Below are positions 33,018 to 43,602 of a DNA stretch of 64,000 bases, piece by piece. The first letter of the stretch is position 1, and each line of letters starts with the position of its first letter. Source of the stretch: Lasiosphaeris hirsuta (Eukaryota; Ascomycota; Sordariomycetes; Sordariales; Lasiosphaeriaceae). A program made the position numbers and the translations under genes. The stretch spans positions 124,001 through 188,000 of the forward strand of contig JAUKUA010000002.1 of the NCBI GenBank assembly GCA_030549175.1, given 5' to 3'. The notes beneath the pieces were generated by a model. That model was given only the letters and a program-made list of their open reading frames with translations, ran no database searches and was not told the origin of the DNA.

Positions 33018-33841
33018 CTAGTTAGTCTTGATCAAATGGTATGGGGGTGGTGAGGATGACGGGCTGCCCGAGGTTTCAACGTACTGTGCGCCGAGCGTTT
33101 CCCACTGAAACACGAATGCGCCCAGGAACGCACCGATGAATATGCAGATGATGATATAGCCGTTGTAGTACATGGCAAGCCTGGCAGAAACGCCGTCAGC
33201 CCCGGCAAAAAAGCGATGCCAAACTGGGTAAGTGAGTATGCAATGGGATTGCCCTACAGCATTACGAGGTAGGCCACAGCGAACTGGACCATGTGGAGGA
33301 AGGCCCGGACAGCCTGCTGGAAGATGGTAGGGCGAAACTCGCCTGCCGCCAACGCCGTCGGCCCAGCTACGAGGTAGTGGGGCGATGTGCTGCGCTCCAG
33401 GGGCGTGTCATTGTTCTTGCCAGGGGAGGCCAACTGTCCGTGCTGGCGGATCAGGAAGCGGTCGTACTCCTTGACGGCGCGGCGCAGAAATTCGAGTGAC
33501 ATGACCAGCAGTATAACGCCGATGCACGATCCGGCAAACATGCCCGACGAGGTGACATGCCAGGTGGAGGAAATGAAGCAGCTATCGATTGTGTACCAGT
33601 TCCAAAGCATCTGTCGGAGAGTTGGAGCCGCCACATGTCAGTGAACCATCATGATCCTTGACGAGCAAGGGGGTTGGAAGGTCTATTGGAGGCAAGGAGG
33701 CAGGCACGGGACCGGCAGACTCACCGAGATCTTGCAGTCACCGCTTCCCATACCCATATCCATCGTTGCGGTGGCCGTAGATGTCGCTGCAGCAGAGGCA
33801 GCCGTCGCGGTGGGCGACATGCTCATGGTTCCCATATCCAT
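33018..33841 (-). CDS. Ctr-family high-affinity copper transporter
   Basis: Three exons (33841-33725, 33610-33258, 33180-33018) encode 210 residues. The N-terminus is methionine-rich (MDMGTMSM, later MDMGMGSGDCKISM), as in copper-collecting Ctr ectodomains. Three helices follow: TM1 MFAGSCIGVILLVMSLEF, TM2 ending in VMLLAM with the M-x3-M copper-binding motif, and TM3 with the G-x3-G packing motif (GAFLGAF). The copper pathway is formed by a trimer in the plasma (or vacuolar) membrane and carries Cu(I). The charged loop between TM1 and TM2 contains RRAVKEYDRFLIRQHG. It lies 1.2 kb from the isocyanide synthase 3' end, on the opposite strand, and has the CTTGCTCA motif ~200 bp upstream of its start. 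Confidence 0.92.
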
Positions 33842-34379
33842 CTCGGCTCGATATTGTTGGATAAGTTCGCTCTCGGGATGCTGTCAAGCTACATGACGGG
33901 AAATGTGCCCGCGGGTGGTGGGGACCTCCCAGTATTAAGAAATTATCGGGAAGCTCTGCTGAGGTCCAGGCGCACAAACAAGACGTCCCATTGGAGACGG
34001 GTGTCGTCCCATTGGAGATAAGGTGGGTGAGTGGGTTTGAGCAAGTTTGGAAGCCACCAAAAGCGCCACCCTTCCCCTCCCAAGCACAACCTGCATATCT
34101 GGTGCTACACTTATCATTCCTTTGGCCAGACAATGGCCTGCACCATGGATGATCATGGGTCTCAAGAGTTTTGACAAGGAACGAACCGACCCGAACACGA
34201 ATTTCACCACGGGCACTGCTTGCAGCGAGGCAGCAGCTCCCTTTGCGACCACCCACAAGTGCCTAGGTGTAGGCATTGAACTCAAGCCGAAACATCCATG
34301 GCTTTGCTCTTCCTACCGGGCGCGGCAACGACCGCTCCAACGTCGTCGCAAATAAGCCCCATCCCACCAGCATCCTGCA
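33842..34379. promoter_or_regulatory. Upstream region of the Ctr copper transporter
   Basis: GC-rich DNA before the AT-rich island. Contains CTTGCTCA (complement of 34038-34045) and a TTTGCTC at 34303-34309. No gene seen. Confidence 0.4.
34038..34045 (-). promoter_or_regulatory. CTTGCTCA motif upstream of the Ctr gene
   Basis: Mac1-site-like octamer ~197 bp upstream of the Ctr start codon and in the same orientation as the gene. Confidence 0.4.
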
Positions 34380-36480
34380 CTAGGTACTAGGTAGAAACGG
34401 CTTTCGTTTGACTAGCAGTATTGGCCTCCCTAGTAGTTATCGCCCTTGGACTATTAGCTTGAATTCTCGTTCGATCCGGGAATGGCCCACTCTATCTCGA
34501 AGGAGCGCCTCGGTCAACCTATGCCTAAGAAAGTCAGCGACTACACCTAATAAAGGTTGGACTATTTTACTAGTGATTCCCAATCGTGCAATGGTTTGTC
34601 AGGGGGCCGTCTCGAATTGAACGAGAATTTGCAGCAAAGAAGTCGGTCATCTATCCGCCGTGGTTTGCTGTGCCGCTGCAGCATCTCCAGAGGGATGGCA
34701 GACAACGGACGACTCTTCCAGGGCCGCAACGGGCTCAGTCTCGGCAAGTAGGTGCAGGCGTGTCCGCCCGACCCCGAGCGCCAACGCACACCGGCAACCT
34801 TGACACGGACATGGCCCTCGCCCCCATAGTACAGAGGACGAAGACGTAAGCGACTCAACGGTATAGCGGTAAAATGGTCAATCAAGACCGGTTAGATAGC
34901 TGGAGGAGCATGTTATTTCTCAACGAGAAGAGAGGAACTAAGGATGATGAGAAAAACATGAAGGTAAGGGTCTCTATCTACACTAAAAGTCAACGGCGAT
35001 AAAAATAGACATTTCTCGACATATAAACATGCCGTACCGACCATATATAACCTCGAACATATCTGACGCGACATAAAAATACCAGAAATGGTCCACCCAG
35101 GAATACCACCGCCTTATTAAAAGCTACATATACGTACATAACCGACACTACTAGAAGTTGCACTGTATATTATAGCTTTAGGTGTTAATTATCTACTCCT
35201 TACACCTCTAAAATTTAACAATAAATGGGCACTATATTATAATAGACAGTTATGATAGTATGGGGTAAGCTTATGTATAGCAATGCTTGTGGGGCATGAT
35301 AAGTAAATTGTTGTAGCATTATTTAACTATTTTACACGTGTTTTCCTTGCCTAAGCTATTTAAATATCTACAACAGCATTTAATTAACGACTATTAAATC
35401 AACGGTGATATATTAAAACAAGGTGCATTTATAATAGATGCTACGACCCTAGCTACCCTCGACAGTGCTATAGCTCGAGGCTGTAAGTAGAAATCTTAGC
35501 CCTACGGTATTGTGGAAAGGCGATTATCATAGTATGCTAAGGTAGTCTCTGAAAAAGGCTAAGGATGGTAACTGTTGTACACTTGTTAAGTTGTTGTGGG
35601 TGTACACCTAGAGAGAATACCAGAGGAATCTGCCAGCGCCGGAACTCGTTAGAGCGAACGCTGGAGTGAGACGGGGTTAGACAGACTCCAACAAGGTCTA
35701 ACAGGGTCCAAGGAGCCAGGTAGAGTTAGAGGGAATTAGCTACATGCCTAATCTAACCCTTGTTTCAATTGCTAGCTAGTATAACTACAGAGTAATCGTG
35801 TTACGTAGAAAACGAAAAGGAGAAACAGTTCGTTCACACTTACGGCTTAGTCAAGTTAATTAACTAGCTCAAGACTTGACCTATGAACAATAGAGAAGAA
35901 TGGGAGTCTCCTGACTTAGTTTAGAGTTCTAATAAAAATTCATAGGGGCGTATATATTGGATTACAACGTATATAATAAGTAAGCCGAACAGATAGATGA
36001 GCCGAATAAATAGGCGAGCTGAACGCTTTTCACCACTCCACTACGTCTATCCTTAATTACACAACCACAACACTAGGAAATAATAATAATTGAACCAGAA
36101 TCAGAAGAATCAGGCAATTCTATAGCCTCCATACAGGTACATACATTATGGCTAGGCTTACCGTATACACCATAGTACGAATCTTCATACGAAACCCCCT
36201 TGTACCACCACTATTTTGTTGTATTTCCTAGACAAACTACTCTCCTATATCCTTCTAATCCAATACATCCTATGCCACTTATATAGTAAATAGCCCTTTA
36301 AGCCGAATATGTGTTTTTTGGCTCTCTTTTACTTGTTAAGCTCCTTATTAGCCTTCCGTAATACTAAGACCTTTATACGTAGAAGAGAGACCTTATATAT
36401 TATAGCCATCGTACCTTTATATCACACTGCTGGAGCTTACTAAAGTTAATAAGGTGAATCACCTCCTTAACTTAGGCTTG
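34380..36480. other. AT-rich island of decayed repeats inside the copper/isocyanide locus
   Basis: Strongly AT-rich with stops in every frame. Short coding-like pieces remain: QGAFIIDATTLATLDSAIARG near 35420-35490 and ESEESGNSIASIQ near 36098. The second shares an 18/19-base match (agaagaatcaggc..) with the C-terminal coding end of the pogo element at 16361. It looks like one or more RIP-mutated transposable elements; termini were not found. Confidence 0.45.
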
Positions 36481-37279
36481 CAGTAACTCGGCGCATGGAG
36501 CCATACCCGACGAGGAGCTGCGAGTGGGCGCCAGTCGAGTCGACCACGGGCCCTGACAGTGCCAGACGGGTGGCAGAAAAAGCCTCACTGTGCGTTGCCT
36601 TGACTAAGTGGCACCAAGGGCTGGCCTTGCCGAGGGCTAGCCTTGCCGACCTAGGAAGGCAGCAAAATTCATGGCGAACTTCAGCTGAAGTTGACAGGCG
36701 ACACAAGTGCTGTCGGCGGCTAGGTGGTGAGCGGGTATGAGAGAGTTTCTCGACGGATAGACCCTTTTTTGTTTCTTTTTTTTAATAAGAATGAGCTCAA
36801 ATGCGCTCTCGGTGCTGCGCATGACGACGGATTCAATGTTGTTGTCTCAGCGGCACGAGGTGAGCTCTATACCTAGGTAGGCAGGCAGGTACCGGCTCGG
36901 GTCCATCTGCACCGCCCCTTGTTTCCCATCGGGCACAGCATCAACAGTGGACCTAATTATGAATATCGTGGCCATGTTCATGACATCAGGCCGATGCCAA
37001 TCCCACCAACCGGGATACCACCCATTTTGTGCGTGCCAAACATGCATCCGTCGGGTGCCTGACATCCGTTGAGGAGGTTTGAGCAGATTAACCGGTCGCA
37101 ACCGGTCGTCCAAAGGCCCATCAAGTAATCACTACCTAGGTACCTACCTTACCTACCTTTAGGCCGGCTCACTTAGGCCCATTCCAACACGAGATTTCCG
37201 TCTCGTCGATATTGTCTTTTCCAAACCAGTCCGCAAATGCACGCTGTTCCTCCCCAATTCTCAAACCCAAGCTGCAATC
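36481..37279. other. Intergenic region with microsatellites
   Basis: Return to normal base composition; an ACCTACCTTACC microsatellite at about 37130-37160. Frames on both strands show no recognisable family. Confidence 0.35.
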
Positions 37280-38174
37280 ATGCGGCGACTAGAACCTGCA
37301 CGCTGCCTCCTACTCTCCATCGAGCTCGTCATCGTGGCCACCGCACTTGGTGTTTTTGCCCATGGATATACACAGGACTTGAGAAGGGTCCTGTGGGTGG
37401 TTGGAGGGGAGCGAGGATGGAACTCGAACCCACGGCTACGAATCTATTTCTACGCAAACCATAGGCAACCGCCGCCAATCCCCTTCCTCTGGACCGACAG
37501 GTAGGAGTAGAACCACTGCGTCCATGCCGCATACTAGCACCGCAGTATCTGACGCCCGAGCCCTCTCAGACTTGCAGACTCCCTCCTCGGCATCGCAATC
37601 GTCAGTGTCGTCGTGTGGGTCATCAAGATCGGCCTCCTCTGTTTCGATTTAAGTCTGCCCTTGTTCAGCGCCTTTTACGACATGCTGCTGTCTGGATTCT
37701 GGATGTTTTGCGTGAACGCACAGTCGTCCAGCGACCTGACGGACCCACAGCACCTGAGCCCGAGCCCGTGGTACTTGGAGAGAAGCTGCGGCCAGCTCTC
37801 GGGGCACGACGGGATAGCGTGTAAGTATGGGAAAACGTCGTTTACCATTGCGGTCGTTTGCATGTGAGCTCAGCCGTCTAGCCCTCCCTCGTCGCCCGCC
37901 TGCGTCGTGTAAGCCCTTGTCGCCTCGGTATTAGAAGCTGACCTATCCTACGGCAAGGGGATTCTACCTCGGACAATCCATCGTCTCCGTCCTCCGGCTT
38001 GCGTACTGGTGTGGCAAGTACCGCGTCCTCGACCGGTGCGCCATTTGGCTCGGGCAGTACTGTCTCGGCTCTGAGGGGAAGAGGCAGGGCAGCCGGTTTG
38101 CCAGGGACATGGACATGGAGTTGCTGGAGCAAGAGTCACTCTGCGAGCATGGTATACATGAGGATTCAGAATAA
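37280..38174 (+). CDS. Four-helix membrane protein of a fungus-specific family
   Basis: Three exons (37280-37500, 37570-37863, 37958-38174) encode 243 residues. Four hydrophobic segments: SIELVIVATALGVFAHGY, LLGIAIVSVVVWVIKIGLL, FYDMLLSGFWMFCVNAQ and the splice-joined FTIAVVCMGFYLGQSIV. Between TM1 and TM2 is the family-like RIYFYANHRQPP; between TM3 and TM4, DPQHLSPSPWYLERSC with conserved-looking Pro, Trp and Cys. The layout resembles the MARVEL-like tetraspan proteins common in Sordariomycetes, whose function is not established. The acceptor at 37569 was chosen because only it keeps the hydrophobic frame. It sits between the first Ctr gene and the copper-fist gene; whether it belongs to the copper system is unknown. 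Confidence 0.75.
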
Positions 38175-38352
38175 GGAGCCGTTGGTAAACTGTGTTTCGT
38201 GGTTGGGTTTTGCCCTGATGACACTCGAGGTAGAACAAGGGTAACATCATGAGATTATTCTTCCGATATTCCGGTTGTTTCCAAACTGGTAAATTCATCA
38301 TGTCCTGTGCTTCGGAACTTGCACCTCGAGGCCACGGAAGAGGCGCCGACAA

Positions 38353-39217
38353 CTAGCTACCTGATTTAGTCCCTCGGTTGCCGCTCGATGGGCCCCCACC
38401 TCCCCCGTCCTCTCTCTCCTCCTCCTCCTCCTCCGCCGCCGTCTCAGGTCCGGCCCGAGATTGGGAGAAAACATCGGTGGAAATCTCTGCTTCCAGCCCA
38501 GACAAGTCCTGGACACCCATCCAAGGTGCCGGCCACCGCTCACCCCACTGCTCGTGTGCAAACATGGCGGCAGTGTCCACGGTGTGGGCGTCGTGGGGGT
38601 GCGCGGGATAGTCGACAGGCTCCAGCTGCTGGGTCGTCGCCGGTCCATCGACGGCGAAGAGGCCCAACGGCATCTCAGGATTGCCGTGGCTGTCCTGGGT
38701 GATGGGGCTGAAGGCATTTGTGCCATAACCAGGGGCCGCGAGGGTTCCAAGGGGGGCGAGGAGATCGAGGTCGGTCAGTGAAAGCGCCAGGTCGCCAAAG
38801 TGATGGTCCGGGATAGGATAGAGCATGTTTTGTGGGTGGCTATCAACGGTGTCAATGGTGGACATGGGCCAACTAGACGGTGTCGGCAAGGCTGTTAGGT
38901 CTGTCGGGCCTGTTGAGCCTGTCGTTTCTGGCGTTGTCGCGAGGGTGCTTGCACTACTCGGGCCCGTGGTGGTGGTCCCGGAGGTGGCAGCTGGGGGACG
39001 ACATTGGCACCTCGCACCCGGGAAATGCGGGCAGGACGATAATGGTCGGCCGGGCCGCCGCACTGCCATCATGGGACGGTCACTGGCATGGTTGCAAGTT
39101 CCCACGCGGTGTCCCCGGATGCAAGGCCAACTGCCGGTACCATGAGGTTAGAAGAGCGCAGCCCGGACTTTTCTTTCAAGCTCACCAAGCCACCTTCTCT
39201 CCGTCGACCACGGGCAT
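38353..39217 (-). CDS. Copper-fist transcription factor (Mac1/Cuf1/Ace1-type)
   Basis: Two exons (39217-39186, 39130-38353) encode 269 residues. The copper-fist DNA-binding domain spans residues 1-~60 and is split by a 55-nt intron: MPVVDGEKVAC joins WPCIRGHRVGTCNH, giving C11-x2-C14-x8-C23-x-H25 with the RGHR signature. The minor-groove GRP motif follows (RRPGRPLSSCPH), then a CQC pair. The remainder is rich in Ser, Thr, Pro and Gly with an acidic Glu run near the C-terminus (AAEEEEEERED). No Cys-rich copper-sensing repeats of the yeast Mac1 kind (CxCxxxxCxCxxCxxH) are visible, so sensing must lie elsewhere or differ. A likely regulator of the two Ctr genes beside it, and perhaps of the isocyanide genes; inferred. 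Confidence 0.88.
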
Positions 39218-40178
39218 GGTTAACCGAGCTTCGTCCCGGCGACTGCGTTGCAGGGAGGTAGGATTGATGTCAGAGTCGAACCGAGACGCTTGCACACGAT
39301 GACGAAGTTGGGCCGCGACGAAAGTAGGGAGGGGTACCAGCGAGTCGAACTCCGCCCTTCCCCTTTCGAGTCCCTCCTCATCCGTCCCTCACACGGCCCC
39401 ACGTGGGTAAACGAGAGCCTCCCCAGGCAGATGACCACTTAGGTAAGTATTGGGGAAGATCCGAGAAGCCTTTTCTGCTGGCGACGGCGTGGAAACCACA
39501 CGCACGGGGGCTAGCGTGAGCGGCAAAGAGAAGCTGCTGGTGATTCATCACATCTGGTCGACTACAGATTACAATGTGCTGGGTACCGAGCTGCCACCAT
39601 GACAAACCATGCATGCCCACCTACCTACGTGCCCCCCATTTGCAGAGAGTTCCAGAGTAATATCGGCTACGCGGGTACGGATTTGGTTGGTCTGTTTCTG
39701 CGGAAGCCGTGGGGCCCAGGGGGGGCGGCGGCGGATCAAAACTTGCTCAAACGCCCACCCCTGGCGGGCGCAGGTGCCTTCCCGACCGGGCGCTCGAACC
39801 CCCTTCATCACCGCAACAGGCCCGACAGGGGCAGAGAGGTCGATGGCGACCCTCATTAAAAGACTGGCCCTTTCCAGGCTCAGATGGCTGCGGATCCAGA
39901 TGCCGCCCGACAACTTGAGAAGCCAATGGTCCAGCGGCTCCTCAACTTGGCCGAATACTATAAGGCAATAGGCACTAGCGAAGGGCCAGAAGCTCGCCAG
40001 CCAGGCCCGCTCGCGATCCGTCCGAGACCCCATCGCCATCGCCACGAACACGGCCACCACCTTGCCGCCGTCCTCGACTCGGCGACGTGGCAGCAGCCAA
40101 AGGCGCCCGCAGCCTCTGCCCGTTTCCCGATTGCTACCTAGCCCGCAGCCATAGATATGGACCACAGCCAACGCCGAC
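39218..40178. promoter_or_regulatory. Divergent region between the copper-fist gene and the second Ctr gene
   Basis: About 0.96 kb. Contains CTTGCTCA at 39742-39749. The open frames on both strands look like chance frames in GC-rich DNA. Confidence 0.45.
39742..39749 (+). promoter_or_regulatory. CTTGCTCA motif between the copper-fist and second Ctr genes
   Basis: Third exact occurrence of the Mac1-site-like octamer, between two divergent copper genes. Confidence 0.4.
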
Positions 40179-40844
40179 ATGCACGGCACCGACAGCGGGA
40201 CCACCATGGACTCTCCGAATAGCATGGCCATGACCTTGTTCCAGTCTCCAACTTTCCCCGCTGCTCTTCCACGGCCTGAAGCCCACAACCGCGGGCCAGT
40301 ACGCCTGGGCCTGCATCGCGTTCGCCCTCCTGGCCGTCCTGACGCGTGCGCGGGTCAACCTCAAAACGGTCCTCGAACGCTCCGTCTGGATACCGCCACG
40401 GCTCGACGCGGAACAGCCTCTCCTCCGAGAGCACGAAAAGGCTGCCGCCAAGGCCGAGAACCCGCCCGTGTCCGGCACGCGGCCGGTTGGGCTATGTGGG
40501 GTCCGCGGCGAGCTGTGGAGGACGTGGAGCGCGTGGAGGTCTACGTTGCTGCTGCAGAGGCTGGGGACGACGTCGTATGAGATCCTGCTCGTCGGGTTTG
40601 GGTATATTTTGTGAGTCCAGTCCCCGTCGCTGGCTACCTCCCTACGTAAGGTCACTAAGGGAGGTATTGAGCTGGATAGGTACACGGGCGGGAAGCTAAT
40701 CTTGTCTGCCAAATGCCTAGGATGCTTGCCGTCATGACGATGAACGTGGGCTATTTCCTTTCCGTCTTGGGTGGCATCTACGTAGGAACTTTCGTACTCG
40801 GGGCGGCGACCGCGGCGGCCGACAATACATTACAGCACTGTTGA
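40179..40844 (+). pseudogene. Second Ctr-type copper transporter gene with a frameshift
   Basis: Two exons (about 40179-40610, 40721-40844). The N-terminus MHGTDSGTTMDSPNSMAMTLF resembles Ctr3-like proteins. Then come TM1 GQYAWACIAFALLAVLTR, a loop with AEQPLLREHEKAAAKAENPP, and after a normal intron TM2 with MLAVMTMNVGYF and TM3 with GGIYVGTFVLG (the G-x3-G motif). The frame changes once, near 40255 in a CCCC run, between MAMTLFQSPTFP and the following LLFHGL; no intron explains it. Either a one-base indel has inactivated the gene or it is an assembly error. Otherwise the gene is intact. It would be a plasma or vacuolar membrane Cu(I) channel of ~200 residues. Confidence 0.7.
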
Positions 40845-41327
40845 CGGGGACACGGCGGATCGGATCGTGTTCTCGCGTCTGGGTACGGGGATATTGCCGG
40901 ACTTGTATCGACAGATGAATGAGGAGGTTGCACGTCAGCTATTGCGCTCACTTTTCTGAGGAGGGTACCTAGGCATGTCCTGGGTTTGCTGGGCTTCTTC
41001 CAACGGGGCGTTGGCACCCGGAAGTCTTACAATAACGTTTCATATTCCCATGGCGTGCATACTTGGATGAGGCTACCTAGGTACGGTCAGAGGGTCATGG
41101 TATCAAGGAATTTGTATAAACGGTAGGAGCTGTTTGCATCGCCACCGCCCGGAACCATCCAGCTATGCACTACGCGCCCGGCGCTGTCTCCTAGGGTAAA
41201 GAGGTATTCACCATCCAACTATTCAAGCTCTCGGTAAACTCGGGATTAAACTCATCCAACATTATAGCATTAAACGGCTGCGCTAGCGCACTAACTCGCA
41301 CGGGCGCGAGCACCAGTATCCACGTAG
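40845..41327. other. Intergenic region
   Basis: Nothing recognisable; marks the right end of the copper/isocyanide locus. Confidence 0.35.
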
Positions 41328-41518
41328 TGTTGAAGGGCAACACGATGAAGGTGATGATATTCAGTGGTGGTTCTGGCCCAGAGAAATCTCCGGCCCTCTT
41401 TTGTGGGTGGCCACACCAGAACCACGCTAGGCTATCTACCTATCAGAGGCGGCTACACCTTCTGGACGGCCATTCACTGGAGGCCGCCATTCACTGGAGG
41501 CCATTCACTCTTCTAACA
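41328..41518 (+). repeat. Inverted repeat arm A flanking the 41.9-43.3 kb gene
   Basis: Nearly identical to the complement of 43603-43886: shares TGTTG.AGGGCAACACGATG, the stretch through ttctggcccagagaaatc, and ends CATTCACTCTTC.AACA. Has a single copy of the 31-bp unit that is expanded in arm B. Confidence 0.85.
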
Positions 41519-41882
41519 CGTAGCCCGTATAGTCCTGGTCGCCCTGGCCGATAATGTAAGTATGCGACGAGATGGTAGGTACATGGCCATCAAGACGCGC
41601 ATCAGAGACGCCCAACGGCGAACTGTTGATGTTGACAAATTACGTTGTAAAAAGAGTAGTGTGTTTACCATTCTCCTATGCTCTCTATAGCTATGTTTGC
41701 TCTCGCGGAAAAGAAACAATGCTTAACCATTCATCGTTATCCCTAGCAGCCATGGTTTCCCGGGGGGATGGGGATAATCCCTGACCATATCATCATTTCC
41801 CCCACCAGCCAGCCTTCTCCTTAAAAATAAATGCCGTGTGCAGCTACGTGTCCACCGAGGGAGCCCCTATCCTTGACGCCAT

Positions 41883-43320
41883 CTACCACTTGCGGGGAAA
41901 CCGCGCCAAGAGCCGGCTCCAGGGAGCAATCACGGCCCGGGCCGGGCTCGTCACGAGAGGGGGTCTGCCACCAAAAAGAGCAGTACCCAGGGCGCGCTGG
42001 CGGCCCTCAGGCACGGCGGGGCCCTTGAATGCGTGGCCACTTGCACGAATCATAGGGGGCTGTGCAAAAGTCGACAGGGGTTGCCGCTTGCCGCCGTGGC
42101 CAAACAATCCATTCGCCACGAGTCTGCCCGCAAGAGTCGACAAGGATTGCTTGCCTCTATCAGACATTGGGCCACTTCTTGGAAGCGTGGATGGGGGTCG
42201 CTTGCCACTGCCCGACGCAATGGAGCTGCTGGGCGGAGTGGACTTGGTTGTGTTGATACTCGGGATGCCGCGGTCCCAGAAGCGGTATTTCTTGACGGCA
42301 GAGGCGAGAATGGTGGCATACGGAATGGTGATGTTAGGCTGGCGGTGGTTGGCCCTGGAATAGGAAAAAGTTAGACGAGTCTGGGTGGATCTTGGTGACA
42401 CTGTACGAAGAAGAAGAAAAAAAGAAAAAAAAAGGAAGAAAAAAAAAATACATACCTGACGTCAAGGGGTCGAACAAACTCATCCGGGAGACTCTCACGT
42501 TCCTTGACCAAATCCGACAGCCATAGTTTAACACCCCCTCCCGATGTAGAGAGTGGCTCCTGTTGCACAGCCGTCTTGACAGCCCCATCAACCATGGTAA
42601 AAACCGAGACGAAGGATTTTTGAGCCAAACACTGCAGCTTTCTCTCGCTATCCATCCGACCTGGCAGACCAAGCTGTATGGCGACCACGGTATGGATATC
42701 TTCCGGGTGCTCGGTGATGAACTGGGCATATTTTCTCGCGCCTTCGTGATTGCCGTTGAAGAAAACGATCAGACAAGCGGGCATCTTGTGCTTAGCAGTG
42801 GTGTAGAGTACGATGGCAGAATGATACGTTGCCGCTTGGTCGAGAGCGCAGACGCCCAAGTCAACCGCAAGGGCCAGCTGACCGATTGGTTTGTCAAGTT
42901 GACCGAGGGATTCCAGGCTATTGGCTATGACGTGGTAGCATTCGTGAGTGATGTAGCTCGTAGCCGTGGCATAAAGAGAAGCAGCCATGGTCACAAGGTT
43001 TCCGGTCGATGGGTCAAATTCCTACAAGAGACGTTCTGTCAGATAAGTCAAGTGCAGGGGATTTGACTATTACTCACGAAAGGTATCAGCCGCCTTGGGC
43101 TGTAAAGATCTCGGCTGATAGCCGCAGCAAGCTCTTGCAATTCAGGGAAACCGTTGTCGATACGATGGTGGTCCTCACGGTTGACGGTGAACACGAAGTA
43201 GAATGCGTCCGAAGCTGAGGGTGGCGCAACCTGAAAACAGTGGAGGGCAGCAAGGACTTTGTCGAGAGGCTCTGGCTTGTCGGTATCAAGACCTGCCCAG
43301 AAGGGGCGAGGAGAAGGCAT
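41883..43320 (-). CDS. Unrecognised protein encoded between long inverted repeats
   Basis: Three exons (43320-43078, 43021-42456, 42354-41883) encode 426 residues with consistent GT..AG splicing. Residues ~1-300 look globular, with no membrane helix or signal: DAFYFVFTVNREDHHRIDNG, SYITHECYHVIANS, ALDQAATYHSAIVLYTT, HPEDIHTVVAIQLGLPG. The C-terminal ~110 residues are basic and Ser/Pro/Gly-rich, apparently disordered, with repeats of the type (K/R)(P/Q)xLST and the fragment KKYRFWDRGIPSINTTKST. I recognise no family. The gene sits almost centrally between two inverted repeat arms. An (AT)n tract lies just upstream of the start, and a possible 5' exon donating an ATG (near 43425) would add three residues. 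Intron 2 is A-rich. Confidence 0.7.
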
Positions 43321-43333
43321 CGGGGTCGCCTAG

Positions 43334-43362
<29 letters not shown>
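43334..43362. repeat. (AT)n microsatellite
   Basis: About 14 AT units immediately upstream of the start codon of the unrecognised gene. Confidence 0.9.
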
Positions 43363-43365
<3 letters not shown>

Positions 43366-43602
43366 TTCCTCCATCTTATGCTGTCTGTTTAGGTTTTGTA
43401 GTGATGGGAGAGACCTCACCATTATGATGCTTGGTTTCAAAGGGCGCGTTGTTGGGTTACAAGGTTGGTTTGGAAAGGAAGAGAGACAGGTAATCTGTGT
43501 CAAAGGCCATGATTGTACGTGCCACTTTGATCTATGCGTGGTGAAAGCTTTAGCTAGCACGTACCCCAGTTAAGCCCGTCTTCAGACGATATAGCAGAGC
43601 TT

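Noticed and set aside
37415..37435. tRNA T-arm-like sequence (gaactcgaacccacg)
   Set aside because: Falls in exon 1 of the membrane protein gene, and no cloverleaf can be completed around it.
39265..39350. Two gtcgaac patches suggesting tRNA genes
   Set aside because: No matching acceptor, D- or anticodon stems found on either strand.
39569..40288. Long minus-strand frame in the copper-fist/second Ctr intergenic region
   Set aside because: No recognisable motif; overlaps the Ctr N-terminus, which is better supported on the plus strand.
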